In this document: in pieces, positions 17,984 through 29,958 of the stretch | Layout of the letters: each line of letters begins with the position of its first letter | Numbering within the stretch: the stretch's first letter is position 1 | NCBI RefSeq assembly: GCF_014655595.1 | Contig: NZ_BNBL01000003.1 | Span: 317,877-381,876 of the forward strand | Direction: 5' to 3' | Origin: Streptomyces griseocarneus | GTDB taxonomy: Bacteria; Actinomycetota; Actinomycetes; Streptomycetales; Streptomycetaceae | DNA length: 64,000 nt | Position numbers and translations under genes: made by a program | The notes under the pieces: generated by a model | What the model was told of the DNA's origin: nothing | Databases searched by the model: none | Seen by the model: only the letters and a program-made list of their open reading frames with translations

Positions 17984-19167
17984 CGCGTCTCCTCCTCGTC
18001 CACGGGCAGCAGGGCCCGTACTTCCCAGAACTTCCCCTCGGCCGGCCCGGCCGCCAGCTCGCCGCCCAGCAGCGCGACGCGCTCGCGCATGCCGGTCAGG
18101 CCCGCCCCGGCCCCCGGGGCGCGCGGCCCCGGCCGGTCGCCCAGGACGCTGGCGATCCGTACCACCAGGGCGCCGTCGTCCCTGGCCAGCGCCACGCTCA
18201 CCTCGCCCGGCGCCGCGTGCTTGACCGCGTTGGTCAGCGACTCCTGCACGATGCGGTACGCCGCCAGCTCGACCGGCACGGGCAGGGCGCCGGGGCCCCG
18301 CCCGTCGTGCAGGACGAAGGAGAAGCGGTCGTCGCGCACGGCCGTACGGGCCTGCTCGAGCAGTGCGTCGAGGCCGGCGAGGGTCGGGGTGGGCGCCGGC
18401 TCGTCCGCGTCCTTCGCCTGCTCGCGCAGCAGACCGATCAGCCGGCGCATCTCCGCGAGGCCCTGCACGCTGTTCTCCCGGATCACCCCGAGCGCCTCCC
18501 GGGACGCCCCCGGCTCGTCGATCGACAGCGCGGCCGAGGAGTGTATGGCGATGGCGGACAGGTGGCCCGCGACCATGTCGTGCAGCTCGCGCGCCATGCG
18601 GGCGCGCTCCGCCCCCACCGCCTCGCGCCGGTCCAGCTCGGCCAGCAGCGCGGTCCGCTCCGCCGCCAGCCGGGCGGCCTCGGCCCGGTCCCGGTGCACC
18701 CGGATGCCCACGCCCGTCCAGGCGGGCGCCACGGTGATCAGCGCGAAGGTGATGCCGAGCAGCAGCGCCGCCGGCTCCCGCATCAGGGCCAGCGCCAGCA
18801 GCGTCGCCACCACCGTGCCGATCTCGCAGGCCCGGGGGATGCGGCGGGCCGTGGCGGGCGACCCGTACAGGACGGCCGCGTAGACCAGGTCCGTGTACAT
18901 CACCACGGTGGCCAGGAGCGTTCCCGTGCAGATGTCCAGCGTCACCGCCGCCGTGCCGATCGCCAGGGCCGTCAGCGGGGCCCGGCGGCGCAGCAGTTCG
19001 GTGCCGGACATCACCACCAGGGCGACGAGGGAGAGCCACGTGGGCAGCCCCCCGACCGGCTTGCCGTAGTACAGCCCCATGAGCCACAGCAGCAGGCCGC
19101 CGAGCAGCCCGGAGGCCGCGATGAGGGCGTCGACGCGCTGGGGGTGGCGGAGGAAGCGGACCGGCAT
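17980..19167 (-). CDS. chiS: Sensor histidine kinase (HisKA_3 type)
   Basis: This 395-residue protein has about five hydrophobic segments in the first 150 residues and little extracytoplasmic sequence. A short coiled coil leads to the HisKA_3 dimerisation helix with phospho-acceptor His196 (MARELHDMVAGHL). The ATPase domain shows AYRIVQESLTNAVKHA (N box) and GAGAGLTGMRERV (G box). It phosphorylates the response regulator encoded 4 nt downstream in an overlapping gene. Absence of a large sensor domain means the stimulus is probably sensed within the membrane or through a partner. Context suggests the ChiS role for chitin response. Confidence 0.85.
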   Translation of the reverse strand: MPVRFLRHPQRVDALIAASGLLGGLLLWLMGLYYGKPVGGLPTWLSLVALVVMSGTELLRRRAPLTALAIGTAAVTLDICTGTLLATVVMYTDLVYAAVLYGSPATARRIPRACEIGTVVATLLALALMREPAALLLGITFALITVAPAWTGVGIRVHRDRAEAARLAAERTALLAELDRREAVGAERARMARELHDMVAGHLSAIAIHSSAALSIDEPGASREALGVIRENSVQGLAEMRRLIGLLREQAKDADEPAPTPTLAGLDALLEQARTAVRDDRFSFVLHDGRGPGALPVPVELAAYRIVQESLTNAVKHAAPGEVSVALARDDGALVVRIASVLGDRPGPRAPGAGAGLTGMRERVALLGGELAAGPAEGKFWEVRALLPVDEEETR

Positions 19168-19327
19168 GGGTCCATCACAGCACGTCGTACGGGGTCCGGC
19201 CGTCCGCCGGGGGGCTCCTCGGCACCGGCCGGCAGTACATCGAAGGATGCAGTCCGATGTCGTCGTGCGCGATGACGAAATGCCCGGTCAGGGACGTGAG
19301 GCTGGAGGCGAGGGAAGGGAGAGAACC

Positions 19328-19900
19328 GTGATCGTCACGCTGATCGTCGCCTGCGAGGTGGGCTTCTGGATCCTGCTGGCCGGCGGACTGAGCCTGCGAT
19401 ACCTGGCCCGGATGCCCCGGGCGGGGATCGCCGTGCTGTTGCTCGAGCCCGTGCTGGAGCTGGTGCTGCTGATCGTCACCGCGATCGACCTGAAGAACGG
19501 CGCCACGGCCGGTATGAAGCACGGCCTGGCCGCCGTCTACATCGGCTTCTCGGTGGCTCTCGGCCACTCCATGATCAAGTGGGCCGACCAGCGCTTCGCC
19601 CACCGCTTCGCGGGCGGCCCGCCGCCGGTGAAGCCGCCGAAGTACGGCATGGCGCGCACGGTGCACGAGTGGAAGACGGCCGGCCAGTGGGTGCTGGCCG
19701 CGGTGATCGCCATGGGGCTGCTGCAGGCGGCCGCGTGGTACGTGGGGGGCTCGGGCGACGTCAGCTCGCTGCGGATGTGGCAGTCGAGGATGCTGTGGGT
19801 GATCGGCATCAACGTGGTCATCGCGCTGAGCTACACGATCTGGCCCAAGCAGGAGAAGAAGACCGAGCCGGCGGAGGAGCGGGAGAAGACCCGCGCCTAG
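19328..19900 (+). CDS. Integral membrane protein of unknown function
   Basis: The 190 residues contain about five hydrophobic segments (near 1-20, 34-53, 65-85, 116-135 and 150-168). A charged central loop is rich in Pro and Lys (PPPVKPPKYGMART) and the tail is highly charged. No catalytic motif is recognisable. The GTG start follows GGGAAGGGAG. Its last codons overlap the convergent DUF2550 gene, the two stop codons sharing the palindrome CCTAGG. It sits alone between the divergent kinase and DUF2550. Confidence 0.7.
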   Translation: MIVTLIVACEVGFWILLAGGLSLRYLARMPRAGIAVLLLEPVLELVLLIVTAIDLKNGATAGMKHGLAAVYIGFSVALGHSMIKWADQRFAHRFAGGPPPVKPPKYGMARTVHEWKTAGQWVLAAVIAMGLLQAAAWYVGGSGDVSSLRMWQSRMLWVIGINVVIALSYTIWPKQEKKTEPAEEREKTRA

Positions 19901-20352
19901 GCGACGTTGACTCTCTGCCCGGGCGGGGCCGCCTCGAGCCAGGCCAGGAAGCCGGTGAGCGCGTCCTCGCTCATCGCCAGCTCCAGGCGGGTGCCCTGGT
20001 GGAGACAGGCCAGGACGATGGCGTCCGACAGCAGCGCCAGCTCCTCCTCGCCCTGCGGCGTGCGCCGCTCCAGCACCTCGATGGAGTCGCGCTGCAGGAC
20101 GCGGCGCGGGCGAGGGGCGTACGAGAAGACCCGGAACCACTCGATCCGGTCACCGTTGTAGCGCGCGACCCCGTACACCCAGCCTTTTCCGGCGGGTCCG
20201 GGGTCGTTTTCGGGAACGTTCCAGCGCAGACTGCAGTCGAACGTACCGCCGGACCGCTGGATGAGCCGCCTGCGCAGCCCGAAGACGAAGAGTCCCACCA
20301 GCACCAGTAGAACGACGATGCCGCTCACGAGCAGAGCGAGGACCATCTCCAC
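19897..20352 (-). CDS. DUF2550 membrane-anchored protein
   Basis: The protein has 151 residues: one N-terminal transmembrane helix (about 3-25), a basic stop-transfer RRR, and a soluble domain with GWVYGVARYNGDRIEWFRVFS, typical of DUF2550. The gene is conserved just downstream of the ATP synthase operon in actinobacteria. A shared function is unproven. An internal Met at residue 3 is an alternative start. Convergent with the membrane-protein gene, overlapping it by 4 nt. Confidence 0.85.
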   Translation of the reverse strand: MEMVLALLVSGIVVLLVLVGLFVFGLRRRLIQRSGGTFDCSLRWNVPENDPGPAGKGWVYGVARYNGDRIEWFRVFSYAPRPRRVLQRDSIEVLERRTPQGEEELALLSDAIVLACLHQGTRLELAMSEDALTGFLAWLEAAPPGQRVNVA

Positions 20353-20393
20353 CGACCTCCTCGCATCATCTAGAGCTGCACCTGCGTTATCGC

Positions 20394-20442
20394 CTCAGCC
20401 GCGGACCGCCCTGGAGGTCTTCCAGGCCGGTCCGCGGCTGAG
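20394..20442 (-). terminator. Terminator of the ATP synthase operon
   Basis: A long hairpin lies 26 nt beyond the atpC stop: a 14-bp outer stem (CTCAGCCGCGGACC with its complement at 20429-20442) and an inner CCTGG/CCAGG stem. It separates the operon from the DUF2550 gene. Confidence 0.85.
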
Positions 20443-20467
20443 GGTCGTACTCGAAGCGGGACGCGGG

Positions 20468-20842
20468 CTAGCGAACGCCCGTGACCGCCTTCAGCCGGAC
20501 ATCCGCGCGGCGCTCGGCGGCCGCGTCGGCGTCCGCCTTGGCGCGCTCGAGCGCCCGCTCGGCGCGCTCGACGTCGATCTCGTCGGCAAGCTCCGCGATC
20601 TCGGCGAGCAGCGAGAGCTTGTCGTCCGCGAACGAGATGAACCCACCGTGCACCGCGGCGACGACGTTGCCGTCGGCGGTCTTGATGGTCACCGGGCCGG
20701 ACTCCAGCACACCGAGCAGCGGCTGGTGGCCGGGCATGACGCCGATGTCACCCGATGTGGTACGCGCGATGACCAGAGTGGCCTCGCCGGACCAGACGCT
20801 TCGGTCCGCCGCGACCAGCTCGACGTGCAGCTCAGCAGCCAA
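20468..20842 (-). CDS. atpC: ATP synthase F1 epsilon subunit
   Basis: This 124-residue protein starts MAAELHVELVAADRSVWSGEA. It has the N-terminal beta-sandwich motif GDIGVMPGHQPLLGVL and a C-terminal Ala/Glu/Arg helical hairpin. It couples rotation in the central stalk and can inhibit hydrolysis. The TTG at 20842 is chosen because it lies 5 nt after GAGGAG and gives the usual start; the frame is open 7 codons upstream. It is the last gene of the operon and is separated from atpD by a GC-rich hairpin. Confidence 0.95.
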   Translation of the reverse strand: MAAELHVELVAADRSVWSGEATLVIARTTSGDIGVMPGHQPLLGVLESGPVTIKTADGNVVAAVHGGFISFADDKLSLLAEIAELADEIDVERAERALERAKADADAAAERRADVRLKAVTGVR

Positions 20843-20910
20843 CGTGGCTCCTCGGGTCTCCACCCGCCGGGTGTGGCGGGTGTTGGGTCAAAGAATAGGG
20901 GACGTACGGA

Positions 20911-20937
20911 CCGGGGGCGGGGCAGCCCCGCCCCCGG
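20911..20937 (-). other. Intercistronic hairpin between atpD and atpC
   Basis: A perfect 12-bp GC-only stem (CCGGGGGCGGGG, 20911-20922, with 20926-20937) and a 3-nt loop lie in the 112-nt atpD-atpC gap. It lacks a T tract on the minus strand. It may act as a partial terminator or an mRNA stabiliser that sets atpC dosage. Confidence 0.6.
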
Positions 20938-20954
20938 CCGTCAGAGCACGGGGC

Positions 20955-22397
<1,443 letters not shown>

Positions 22398-23318
22398 TTA
22401 TCGGTCACTCCCCGCGGTCGCGTCGGCCAGAGCGCTGGCGCCACCGACGATCTCGCTGATTTCCTGGGTGATGTCGGCCTGGCGGGCCGCGTTGGCAAGC
22501 CGCGTGAGCGACTTGATGAGCTCTTCGGCGTTGTCGGTCGCCGACTTCATCGCCCGGCGGCGGGCCGCGTGCTCGGAAGCGGCGGCCTGCAGCAGAGCGT
22601 TGTAGATCCGGGACTCGACATACCGCGGGAGCAGTGCGTCGAGCACGCCCTCGTCCGACGGCTCGAAGTCGTACAGCGGAAGGATCTTGTCCTTGACCGC
22701 CTCGGACTCCTCGGCCGTCGTCTCCAGGCTCAGCGGCAGCAGCCGCTTGTCGACCGGCGTCTGCGTCATCATCGACACGAATTCCGTGAAGACGATGTGC
22801 AGCTCGTCCACGCCGCCCTCGGCCGTGTCCTGCTGGACGGCCTCGATCAGCGGACCGGCGACCTTCTTGGCGTCGGCGTAGGTCGGGCTGTCGGTGAAGC
22901 CCGTCCACGACTCGACGACCGGACGCTCGCGGAAGCCGTAGTACGCGACGCCCTTGCGGCCGACGATGTACGTGACGACGTCCTTGCCCTCCGCCTTCAG
23001 GCGGGTGGTGAGCTGGTCGGCGGCCTTGATCGCGTTGGAGGAGTAGCCGCCGGCCAGACCGCGGTCGCTCGTGATGAGCAGGATCGCGGCCCGGACCGGG
23101 TTCTCCACCTCGGTGGTCAGGGCGTGCTTGGTGTTGGAGCCGGTGGCAACCGCGGTCACTGCCCGGGTGAGCTCACTGGCGTACGGAGCGGACGCGGCCA
23201 CCTTGCGCTGTGCCTTGACGATGCGCGAGGCGGCGATCATCTCCATCGCCTTGGTGATCTTCTTGGTCGCGGAGACGGTCTTGATCCGCCTCTTGTAGAC
23301 CCGGAGCTGGGCACCCAT
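22398..23318 (-). CDS. atpG: ATP synthase F1 gamma subunit
   Basis: The protein has 306 residues, with the N-terminal helix [24 protein letters not shown] and C-terminal [20 protein letters not shown]...RQADITQEI, which form the rotating central coiled coil, and the [16 protein letters not shown] Rossmann segment. The rotor transmits torque between the c-ring and the catalytic hexamer. It abuts atpD without a gap and lies 2 nt after atpA. Confidence 0.97.
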   Translation of the reverse strand: MGAQLRVYKRRIKTVSATKKITKAMEMIAASRIVKAQRKVAASAPYASELTRAVTAVATGSNTKHALTTEVENPVRAAILLITSDRGLAGGYSSNAIKAADQLTTRLKAEGKDVVTYIVGRKGVAYYGFRERPVVESWTGFTDSPTYADAKKVAGPLIEAVQQDTAEGGVDELHIVFTEFVSMMTQTPVDKRLLPLSLETTAEESEAVKDKILPLYDFEPSDEGVLDALLPRYVESRIYNALLQAAASEHAARRRAMKSATDNAEELIKSLTRLANAARQADITQEISEIVGGASALADATAGSDR

Positions 23319-23320
23319 GC

Positions 23321-24892
23321 TCAGCCCTCGCCCAGCAGCTTGCCGTCCGAGGTCTCGAACTGCTGCTTGAAGGACGCGATGGCGTCACCCGTGGCCGTCA
23401 GGGTGTCGTCCGACATCTTGCCGCCCTCGCGGATCGACGTCATCAGGCCCTTGTGCTCACGGTGCAGGTAGTCCAGCAGCTCGCGCTCGAAGCGGCGGAT
23501 GTCCTCGACCGGAACGTCGTCCATCTTGCCGGTGGTGCCGGCCCAGATGGAGACGACCTGGTCCTCGGTGGAGTACGGAGCGTACTGGCCCTGCTTCAGC
23601 AGCTCGACCATGCGCTTGCCGCGCTCCAGGGCGGCCTTGGAGGCCGCGTCCAGGTCGGAGCCGAAGGCGGCGAACGCCTCGAGCTCGCGGTACTGGGCGA
23701 GGTCCACACGGAGGCGGCCGGAGACCTGCTTCATGGCCTTGTGCTGGGCGGAGCCACCGACACGGGAGACCGAGATACCGACGTTCAGCGCGGGGCGCTG
23801 ACCGGCGTTGAAGAGGTCCGACTCCAGGAAGCACTGGCCGTCGGTGATGGAGATGACGTTGGTCGGGATGAACGCCGACACGTCGTTCGCCTTGGTCTCG
23901 ACGATCGGCAGACCGGTCATCGAACCGGAGCCCATCTCGTCGGAGAGCTTGGCGCAGCGCTCCAGCAGACGCGAGTGCAGGTAGAAGACGTCACCCGGGT
24001 AGGCCTCACGGCCCGGCGGGCGGCGCAGCAGCAGGGAGACGGCGCGGTAGGCGTCGGCCTGCTTCGAGAGGTCGTCGAAGACGATCAGGACGTGCTTGCC
24101 CTGGTACATCCAGTGCTGGCCGATGGCCGAGCCGGTGTACGGGGCGAGGTACTTGAAGCCGGCCGGGTCGGACGCCGGGGCGGCGACGATCGTCGTGTAC
24201 TCCAGGGCGCCGGCCTCCTCCAGCGCGCCGCGCACGGACGCGATGGTGGAGCCCTTCTGGCCGATGGCGACGTAGATGCAGCGGACCTGCTTCTTCGGGT
24301 CGCCCGAGCGCCAGTTGTCGCGCTGGTTGATGATCGTGTCGACGGCCAGCGCGGTCTTGCCGGTCTGACGGTCACCGATGATCAGCTGACGCTGGCCACG
24401 GCCGACCGGGGTCATCGCGTCGACGGCCTTGTAGCCGGTCTCCATCGGCTCGTGGACCGACTTGCGGACCATGACGCCGGGGGCCTGCAGTTCGAGGGCG
24501 CGGCGGCCCTCGGTCGCGATCTCGCCGAGGCCGTCGATCGGGTTGCCCAGCGGGTCGACGACGCGGCCGAGGTAGCCCTCGCCGACCGCGACGGAGAGCA
24601 CCTCACCGGTGCGCTGCACCGGCTGGCCCTCCTCGATGCCGCTGAACTCGCCGAGGACGACCGCACCGATCTCGCGCTCCTCGAGGTTGAGGGCGAGACC
24701 GAGGGTGCCGTCCTCGAACCGCAGCAGCTCGTTCGCCATGGCCGAGGGAAGACCCTCGACCTTAGCGATGCCGTCGCCGGCAACGCTGACCGTACCGACC
24801 TCCTCGCGCGAGGCCGCGTCCGGCTTGTACGCCTGGACAAAGTTCTCCAGTGCGTCCCGGATCTCCTCCGGCCGGATCGTGAGCTCCGCCAT
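23321..24892 (-). CDS. atpA: ATP synthase F1 alpha subunit
   Basis: The 523 residues start [19 protein letters not shown]. They contain the non-catalytic nucleotide site GDRQTGKT (173-180), the [11 protein letters not shown] Walker B region and the ARG-type [10 protein letters not shown] element. With beta it makes the alpha3beta3 ring. I use the ATG at 24892 rather than the longer open frame to 25171, because the extra residues are unrelated and lie over the delta-alpha gap. Confidence 0.97.
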   Translation of the reverse strand: MAELTIRPEEIRDALENFVQAYKPDAASREEVGTVSVAGDGIAKVEGLPSAMANELLRFEDGTLGLALNLEEREIGAVVLGEFSGIEEGQPVQRTGEVLSVAVGEGYLGRVVDPLGNPIDGLGEIATEGRRALELQAPGVMVRKSVHEPMETGYKAVDAMTPVGRGQRQLIIGDRQTGKTALAVDTIINQRDNWRSGDPKKQVRCIYVAIGQKGSTIASVRGALEEAGALEYTTIVAAPASDPAGFKYLAPYTGSAIGQHWMYQGKHVLIVFDDLSKQADAYRAVSLLLRRPPGREAYPGDVFYLHSRLLERCAKLSDEMGSGSMTGLPIVETKANDVSAFIPTNVISITDGQCFLESDLFNAGQRPALNVGISVSRVGGSAQHKAMKQVSGRLRVDLAQYRELEAFAAFGSDLDAASKAALERGKRMVELLKQGQYAPYSTEDQVVSIWAGTTGKMDDVPVEDIRRFERELLDYLHREHKGLMTSIREGGKMSDDTLTATGDAIASFKQQFETSDGKLLGEG

Positions 24893-24912
24893 CTGGGTTC
24901 CCTGCTCTCCTT

Positions 24913-24976
24913 GTTGGGCCCGAAGTAATTCTGGGGGGTCTGGGGACTGTCCCCCAGAGGACACCGTCGGCCCAAC
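24913..24976 (-). other. Structured atpH-atpA intercistronic region
   Basis: An 8-bp outer stem (GTTGGGCC at 24913-24920 with GGCCCAAC at 24969-24976) encloses an inner hairpin around TCTGGGG/CCCCCAGA (24939-24958). It fills most of the 121-nt gap between atpH and atpA, the largest gap within the F1 genes, and may shield the downstream alpha message from decay. Confidence 0.45.
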
Positions 24977-25013
24977 TCGGGCCGTCAGTACATGCTCTTG
25001 AGTTGGTGGCTGG

Positions 25014-25829
25014 TCAGCCGGCCATCCGGCGGCCCGCCTCCGCGAGCCGGTCCGCGATGGTGCCGTTGATGACCTCGTCGCCGATCCGCACCTGGATGCC
25101 GCCGAGGACCTCGGGGTCGACGTCCAGGTTGACGTGAACACGCCGCCCGTACAGCTTGGCGAGCGCGTCACCGAGGCGCTGCTTCTGCTGGTCGCTCAGC
25201 GGCACCGCCGAGATGACCTCCGCGACCATGCGGTCCCGTCGGTCCGCGGCCAGCTTGGAGAGGGCGTTCAGCCCACCTTCCAGGCTACGGCCACGCGGCG
25301 CGGACACCAGTCGGACGACCAGGCGCTCGGTGACCGGGTTGGCCCGGCCGCCCAGCAGCTCGCGCACCAGGGCCGCCTTGGCGGACCGGTCCGCGACCTT
25401 GTCGGTCAGCGCGGCGCGCAGCTCGGAGTTCGAGGCGACGATCCGGCCGAAGCGGAACAGCTCGTCCTCGACGTCGTCCAGGTCGCCGGCACGCTCGGCC
25501 GCGATGAGGTCGGCGCCGGCCGCCAGCTCCTCGATCGCGTCGACCAGGTCGCGCGAGCGGGACCAGCGGGAGCGGACCATGCCCGCCACCAGGTCGGCGC
25601 ACTCGTCGCCGACCTGGCCGCCCAGCAGGCGCCGGGCCAGCTCGGCCTTGGCCTCGCCGGACTGCGCCGGGTCGGTCAGGACCCGACGCAGCGACACCTC
25701 GCGGTCGAGCAGCGCGGTGACGGCCGCGAGCTCGTCGGCGAGCTTGGCCACGTCCACGGACGTGCCCGCCGCCAGCGCGTCGAGGCTCTCACGTGCGGAG
25801 GCGAAGGCCTCCCGGCTCGCTCCGCTCAT
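25014..25829 (-). CDS. atpH: ATP synthase F1 delta subunit
   Basis: This 271-residue protein is longer than the E. coli delta subunit but normal for streptomycetes. It has an N-terminal helical bundle and the C-terminal family signature [26 protein letters not shown]. It links the peripheral stalk to F1. Its ATG overlaps the atpF stop codon by 4 nt. Confidence 0.96.
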   Translation of the reverse strand: MSGASREAFASARESLDALAAGTSVDVAKLADELAAVTALLDREVSLRRVLTDPAQSGEAKAELARRLLGGQVGDECADLVAGMVRSRWSRSRDLVDAIEELAAGADLIAAERAGDLDDVEDELFRFGRIVASNSELRAALTDKVADRSAKAALVRELLGGRANPVTERLVVRLVSAPRGRSLEGGLNALSKLAADRRDRMVAEVISAVPLSDQQKQRLGDALAKLYGRRVHVNLDVDPEVLGGIQVRIGDEVINGTIADRLAEAGRRMAG

Positions 25830-26386
25830 CGGGTGGCCTCGGCCTTCGTCACATCGGCCGACTTGTCCTCGAGCGCGTCGAGGAAGCGGTCGATGGTCCG
25901 GCTCTGGCGGGCCGAGTCCGCGAGGGACTCGCCGACGATCCGGCCGGCCAGGTCGATGGCCAGCTGGCCGACGTCCTGGCGCAGCGTGGCCGCGGCGGCC
26001 TTGCGGTCGGCCTCGATCTGGGCGTGGCCGGCAGCGATGATCTCCTCACGCTGCCGCTGTCCCTCGGACCGCATCTCGGCGATCAGCGCGACGCCCTGCT
26101 CCTGCGCCTCCTGACGCAGACGCGCGGCCTCGTGGCGGGCGTCGGCCAGCTGTGCCCGGTAGTCCTCGAGCACCTGCTGCGCCTCGGTCTGGGCCGCGGC
26201 GGCCTTCTCCATGCCACCCTGGATGGCTGCCCGGCGCTCGTCCAGAACCTTGTTGATGTTCGGGAGGAGCTTCTTGCCGAGGAAGAAGAAGACGATGGCA
26301 AAGGCGATCAGACCGATGACAAGCTCTGGGATCGGCGGGAGGAGGGGGTTCTCCAGCTCCCCCTCGGACGCCAGCAGGGCGTTCAC
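25826..26386 (-). CDS. atpF: ATP synthase Fo b subunit
   Basis: This 186-residue protein has one N-terminal transmembrane helix (about 20-37, LVIGLIAFAIVFFFLGKK), then a long charged coiled coil with the KLLPNINKVLDERRAAIQGG segment. It forms the peripheral stalk dimer that holds alpha3beta3 against rotation. Overlaps atpH by 4 nt. Confidence 0.97.
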   Translation of the reverse strand: MNALLASEGELENPLLPPIPELVIGLIAFAIVFFFLGKKLLPNINKVLDERRAAIQGGMEKAAAAQTEAQQVLEDYRAQLADARHEAARLRQEAQEQGVALIAEMRSEGQRQREEIIAAGHAQIEADRKAAAATLRQDVGQLAIDLAGRIVGESLADSARQSRTIDRFLDALEDKSADVTKAEATR

Positions 26387-26427
26387 ATCAGTGCCTTTCG
26401 TCGAAACAAGTGGTCGTCAGGCCGCGA

Positions 26428-27568
<1,141 letters not shown>

Positions 27569-27832
27569 CGCGAGCTCCTTCAGCGTGGCGCATAGGTACG
27601 GCAACCTCGTTGTGTCGGCGCGGCGCACAGCCGCGGAACGGCACTGGACTGGTCTTGCGGATGGGGGGGCAGGTGATCGGCGCGGAACCGATCGGCGTAA
27701 GCGGCATCAGCTGCATGGACCGCCGATCGCGTCCCGGGAATCTCGGGAGTTCAGCCGCCTGCGCCCACTGTGCCTCAGATGGCACCGGACGATAGCAGGT
27801 GAGCACGCGAGCACTTATCCCGGGCCTACCTG

Positions 27833-28270
27833 TCACGACGGAGACCCGGCGGGCGCGGAGTTCTTCGCGTCGGCGGAATCCGGATCGACATAAAAGATCT
27901 TGGCCTTCATGTACGCCCGCGTCTGGGCAGCGGTCCACACGAGGACGGCGGCCAGGAGGGCGAAGGCGAAGGCGCGGGTATTGAACAGCGACGTGTCCCG
28001 GAAGACCGCGAGAACGACGGCGGAGATCAGGAACTGGGTCACATAGAGCACCAGGCCCATGGCCTGGAACAGATGCGGGAACGACTTGGCGGTCCGCTGG
28101 AGGACGAACAGGCCCATGGCCATGATCCCGCCCCCCACGGCGGTGCCGACGGCGGCACCGATTCCCCCCTTGCCACCGGCGAGCACCGAGCCGGCGACGA
28201 CGGCGACCACGCCGGCGAGGGCGGTCGGGACGGCGCACTGCAGAAGTGTTCGGGCGTCGTTGGACTGCAT
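27833..28270 (-). CDS. AtpI-like small membrane protein heading the ATP synthase operon
   Basis: This 145-residue protein has four hydrophobic segments (about 11-30, 36-55, 70-90 and 100-118) and a short charged tail. It occupies the atpI position before atpB. In other bacteria AtpI assists c-ring assembly or magnesium supply. The sequence is too divergent to prove orthology, so the gene symbol is withheld. ATG 28270 is chosen on length; the frame is open upstream to 28387 through sequence that looks non-coding. Confidence 0.75.
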   Translation of the reverse strand: MQSNDARTLLQCAVPTALAGVVAVVAGSVLAGGKGGIGAAVGTAVGGGIMAMGLFVLQRTAKSFPHLFQAMGLVLYVTQFLISAVVLAVFRDTSLFNTRAFAFALLAAVLVWTAAQTRAYMKAKIFYVDPDSADAKNSAPAGSPS

Positions 28271-28394
28271 GAAGGGTTTCTCCGGCGAAGTCGGAAGCAA
28301 CGATTCGTCGTGGACGAGCGTATCCCCGGGAGTGAGGCACAGCTCGCCACGAAGGACCGCCGCACCACGGCCCTTCGGCTCTATCACTCGGGTT

Positions 28395-28412
28395 TCGTGA
28401 ACGGTATCACAA
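28395..28412 (-). promoter_or_regulatory. Rex operator-like site upstream of the atp operon
   Basis: On the minus strand the 18-mer TTGTGATACCGTTCACGA matches 14 of 18 positions of the S. coelicolor Rex consensus TTGTGAACGCGTTCACAA as I recall it, with both conserved half-site cores (TTGTGA and TCAC) intact. It lies 125 nt before the atpI-like start in a distinctly AT-richer patch (about 28395-28440) that is the probable promoter region. Rex senses NADH/NAD+ and represses respiratory genes, so control of the ATP synthase operon is a natural reading. Confidence 0.72.
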
Positions 28413-28544
28413 ACTATTTGATGAGGTCTTTACCTACATCGTGTGCCGCACGTCACACGCACGGGTCAATTCGCTGGTCATGGGGCTGACGGAGCCCTGA
28501 ATTCTCTGCTATGCGGCCTTGCCGGAAGAGGATTTTCCGCCGCC

Positions 28545-29846
28545 CTAGGAGACCTTCCGGGTGTGCGCGAAGCGCGACCGGTCCCCGACGGCCGTCGCCC
28601 CGTGCAGGCCCGCCGGCACGGGCTCCCGGCGCTCCCCCGGACCGGCGGTAACCGGCTCCGCGGCGGGCGCGGGCACGGCCTTGCGGCGGTAGCGCGGCGG
28701 GACGAACCGCTCGGCCCAGCGCGGGGCGCGCGGGGTGAAGCGCGGCATCAGCAGCAGCACCAGGCCGACCGCGCTGAGCACCACGACCAGCAGCAGGATC
28801 CAGACGCTGGCGGAGTTCACGGAATAGGCCACCGCACCGAAAGCGATCAGGGCCGACCAGAAATACATGATCAATACCGCTCGGCTGTGCGAGTGGCCGA
28901 TTTCCAGCAGCCGGTGGTGCAGATGTCCCCGGTCCGCCGCGAACGGCGACTGCCCCTTCCAGGTGCGCCGCACGATCGCCAGCAGCAGGTCCGCCACCGG
29001 CACCGCGATCACGGTCAGCGGCAGCAGCAGCGGAATGTAGACCGGCACCGTGGCGTGCACCGCCGCCCGCTCGGATCCCGCCCACAGCTTGAGCGCGTCC
29101 GGGTCCACCTGGCCGGTGATCGAGATCGCGCCGGCCGCCAGGACCAGCCCGATGAGCATCGAGCCGGAGTCGCCCATGAAGATCCGGGCGGGGTGCATGT
29201 TGTGCGGCAGGAAGCCCAGGCACATGCCCATCAGGATCGCGGCGAAGAGCGTCGCGGGGGCGGCCGCCTCCAGACCGTGCCCGAACCACATCCGGTAGGC
29301 GTACATGAAGAACGCGGCCGCCGCGATGCACACCATGCCCGCGGCCAGGCCGTCCAGGCCGTCGACGAAGTTCACCGCGTTGATGGTGATCACCACCAGC
29401 GCGACGGTCAGCAGCGTGCCCTGCATCGGGGTCAGGGAGACCGTGCCCACGCCGGGCACGGGGATGAAGAGGATCGTCAGGCCCTGCAGCACCATCACAC
29501 CGGCGGCGATCATCTGCCCGCCGAGCTTGACCAGCGCGTCCACGCCCCACTTGTCGTCCAGCACGCCCAGCAGCCAGATCAGGCCCGCGCCCGACAGCAG
29601 CGCCCGTGGCTCGTTGGACAGCTCGAAGACGTGCTTGAGGTTGGACAGGTGCGCGGCCACCAGCAGTCCCGCGCACAGCCCGCCGAACATCGCGATACCG
29701 CCGAGCCGGGGCGTGGGCTCCCGGTGCACGTCGCGCGCGCGGATCTCCGGCATGGCGCCGGCCAGGATCGCGAACTTCCGCACCGGGCCCGTCAGGAGAT
29801 AGGTGACCGCCGCGGTGACGCACAACGTCAGCAGGTATTCACGCAC
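28545..29846 (-). CDS. Undecaprenyl-phosphate sugar-1-phosphate transferase (WecA/TagO/MraY family)
   Basis: This 433-residue protein has about 11 transmembrane helices. Family motifs are GVLDDKWG (catalytic Asp pair), NFVDGLDGLAAG, HPARIFMGDSGS and the cytoplasmic DRGHLHHRL, typical of the WecA/TagO branch rather than MraY. It should transfer GlcNAc-1-P (or a similar sugar phosphate) to undecaprenyl phosphate, the first step of cell-wall glycopolymer synthesis. The last 80 residues are a disordered Pro/Arg-rich cytoplasmic tail. GTG start. Confidence 0.88.
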   Translation of the reverse strand: MREYLLTLCVTAAVTYLLTGPVRKFAILAGAMPEIRARDVHREPTPRLGGIAMFGGLCAGLLVAAHLSNLKHVFELSNEPRALLSGAGLIWLLGVLDDKWGVDALVKLGGQMIAAGVMVLQGLTILFIPVPGVGTVSLTPMQGTLLTVALVVITINAVNFVDGLDGLAAGMVCIAAAAFFMYAYRMWFGHGLEAAAPATLFAAILMGMCLGFLPHNMHPARIFMGDSGSMLIGLVLAAGAISITGQVDPDALKLWAGSERAAVHATVPVYIPLLLPLTVIAVPVADLLLAIVRRTWKGQSPFAADRGHLHHRLLEIGHSHSRAVLIMYFWSALIAFGAVAYSVNSASVWILLLVVVLSAVGLVLLLMPRFTPRAPRWAERFVPPRYRRKAVPAPAAEPVTAGPGERREPVPAGLHGATAVGDRSRFAHTRKVS

Positions 29847-29958
29847 GGGCTGCCCCAGGGATCGCGCCGGACATCACAGCCTCACACCATATTCGCGTCC
29901 GCCCCGGAACCGTGAATGCGGTGGAAGACGGTCACCGCCTCCCGCCGGTTCCAAATGA

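Noticed and set aside
27569-27832. Gap upstream of atpB considered as containing a small gene
   Set aside because: No frame with a ribosome-binding site and family similarity; at most it holds a secondary promoter.
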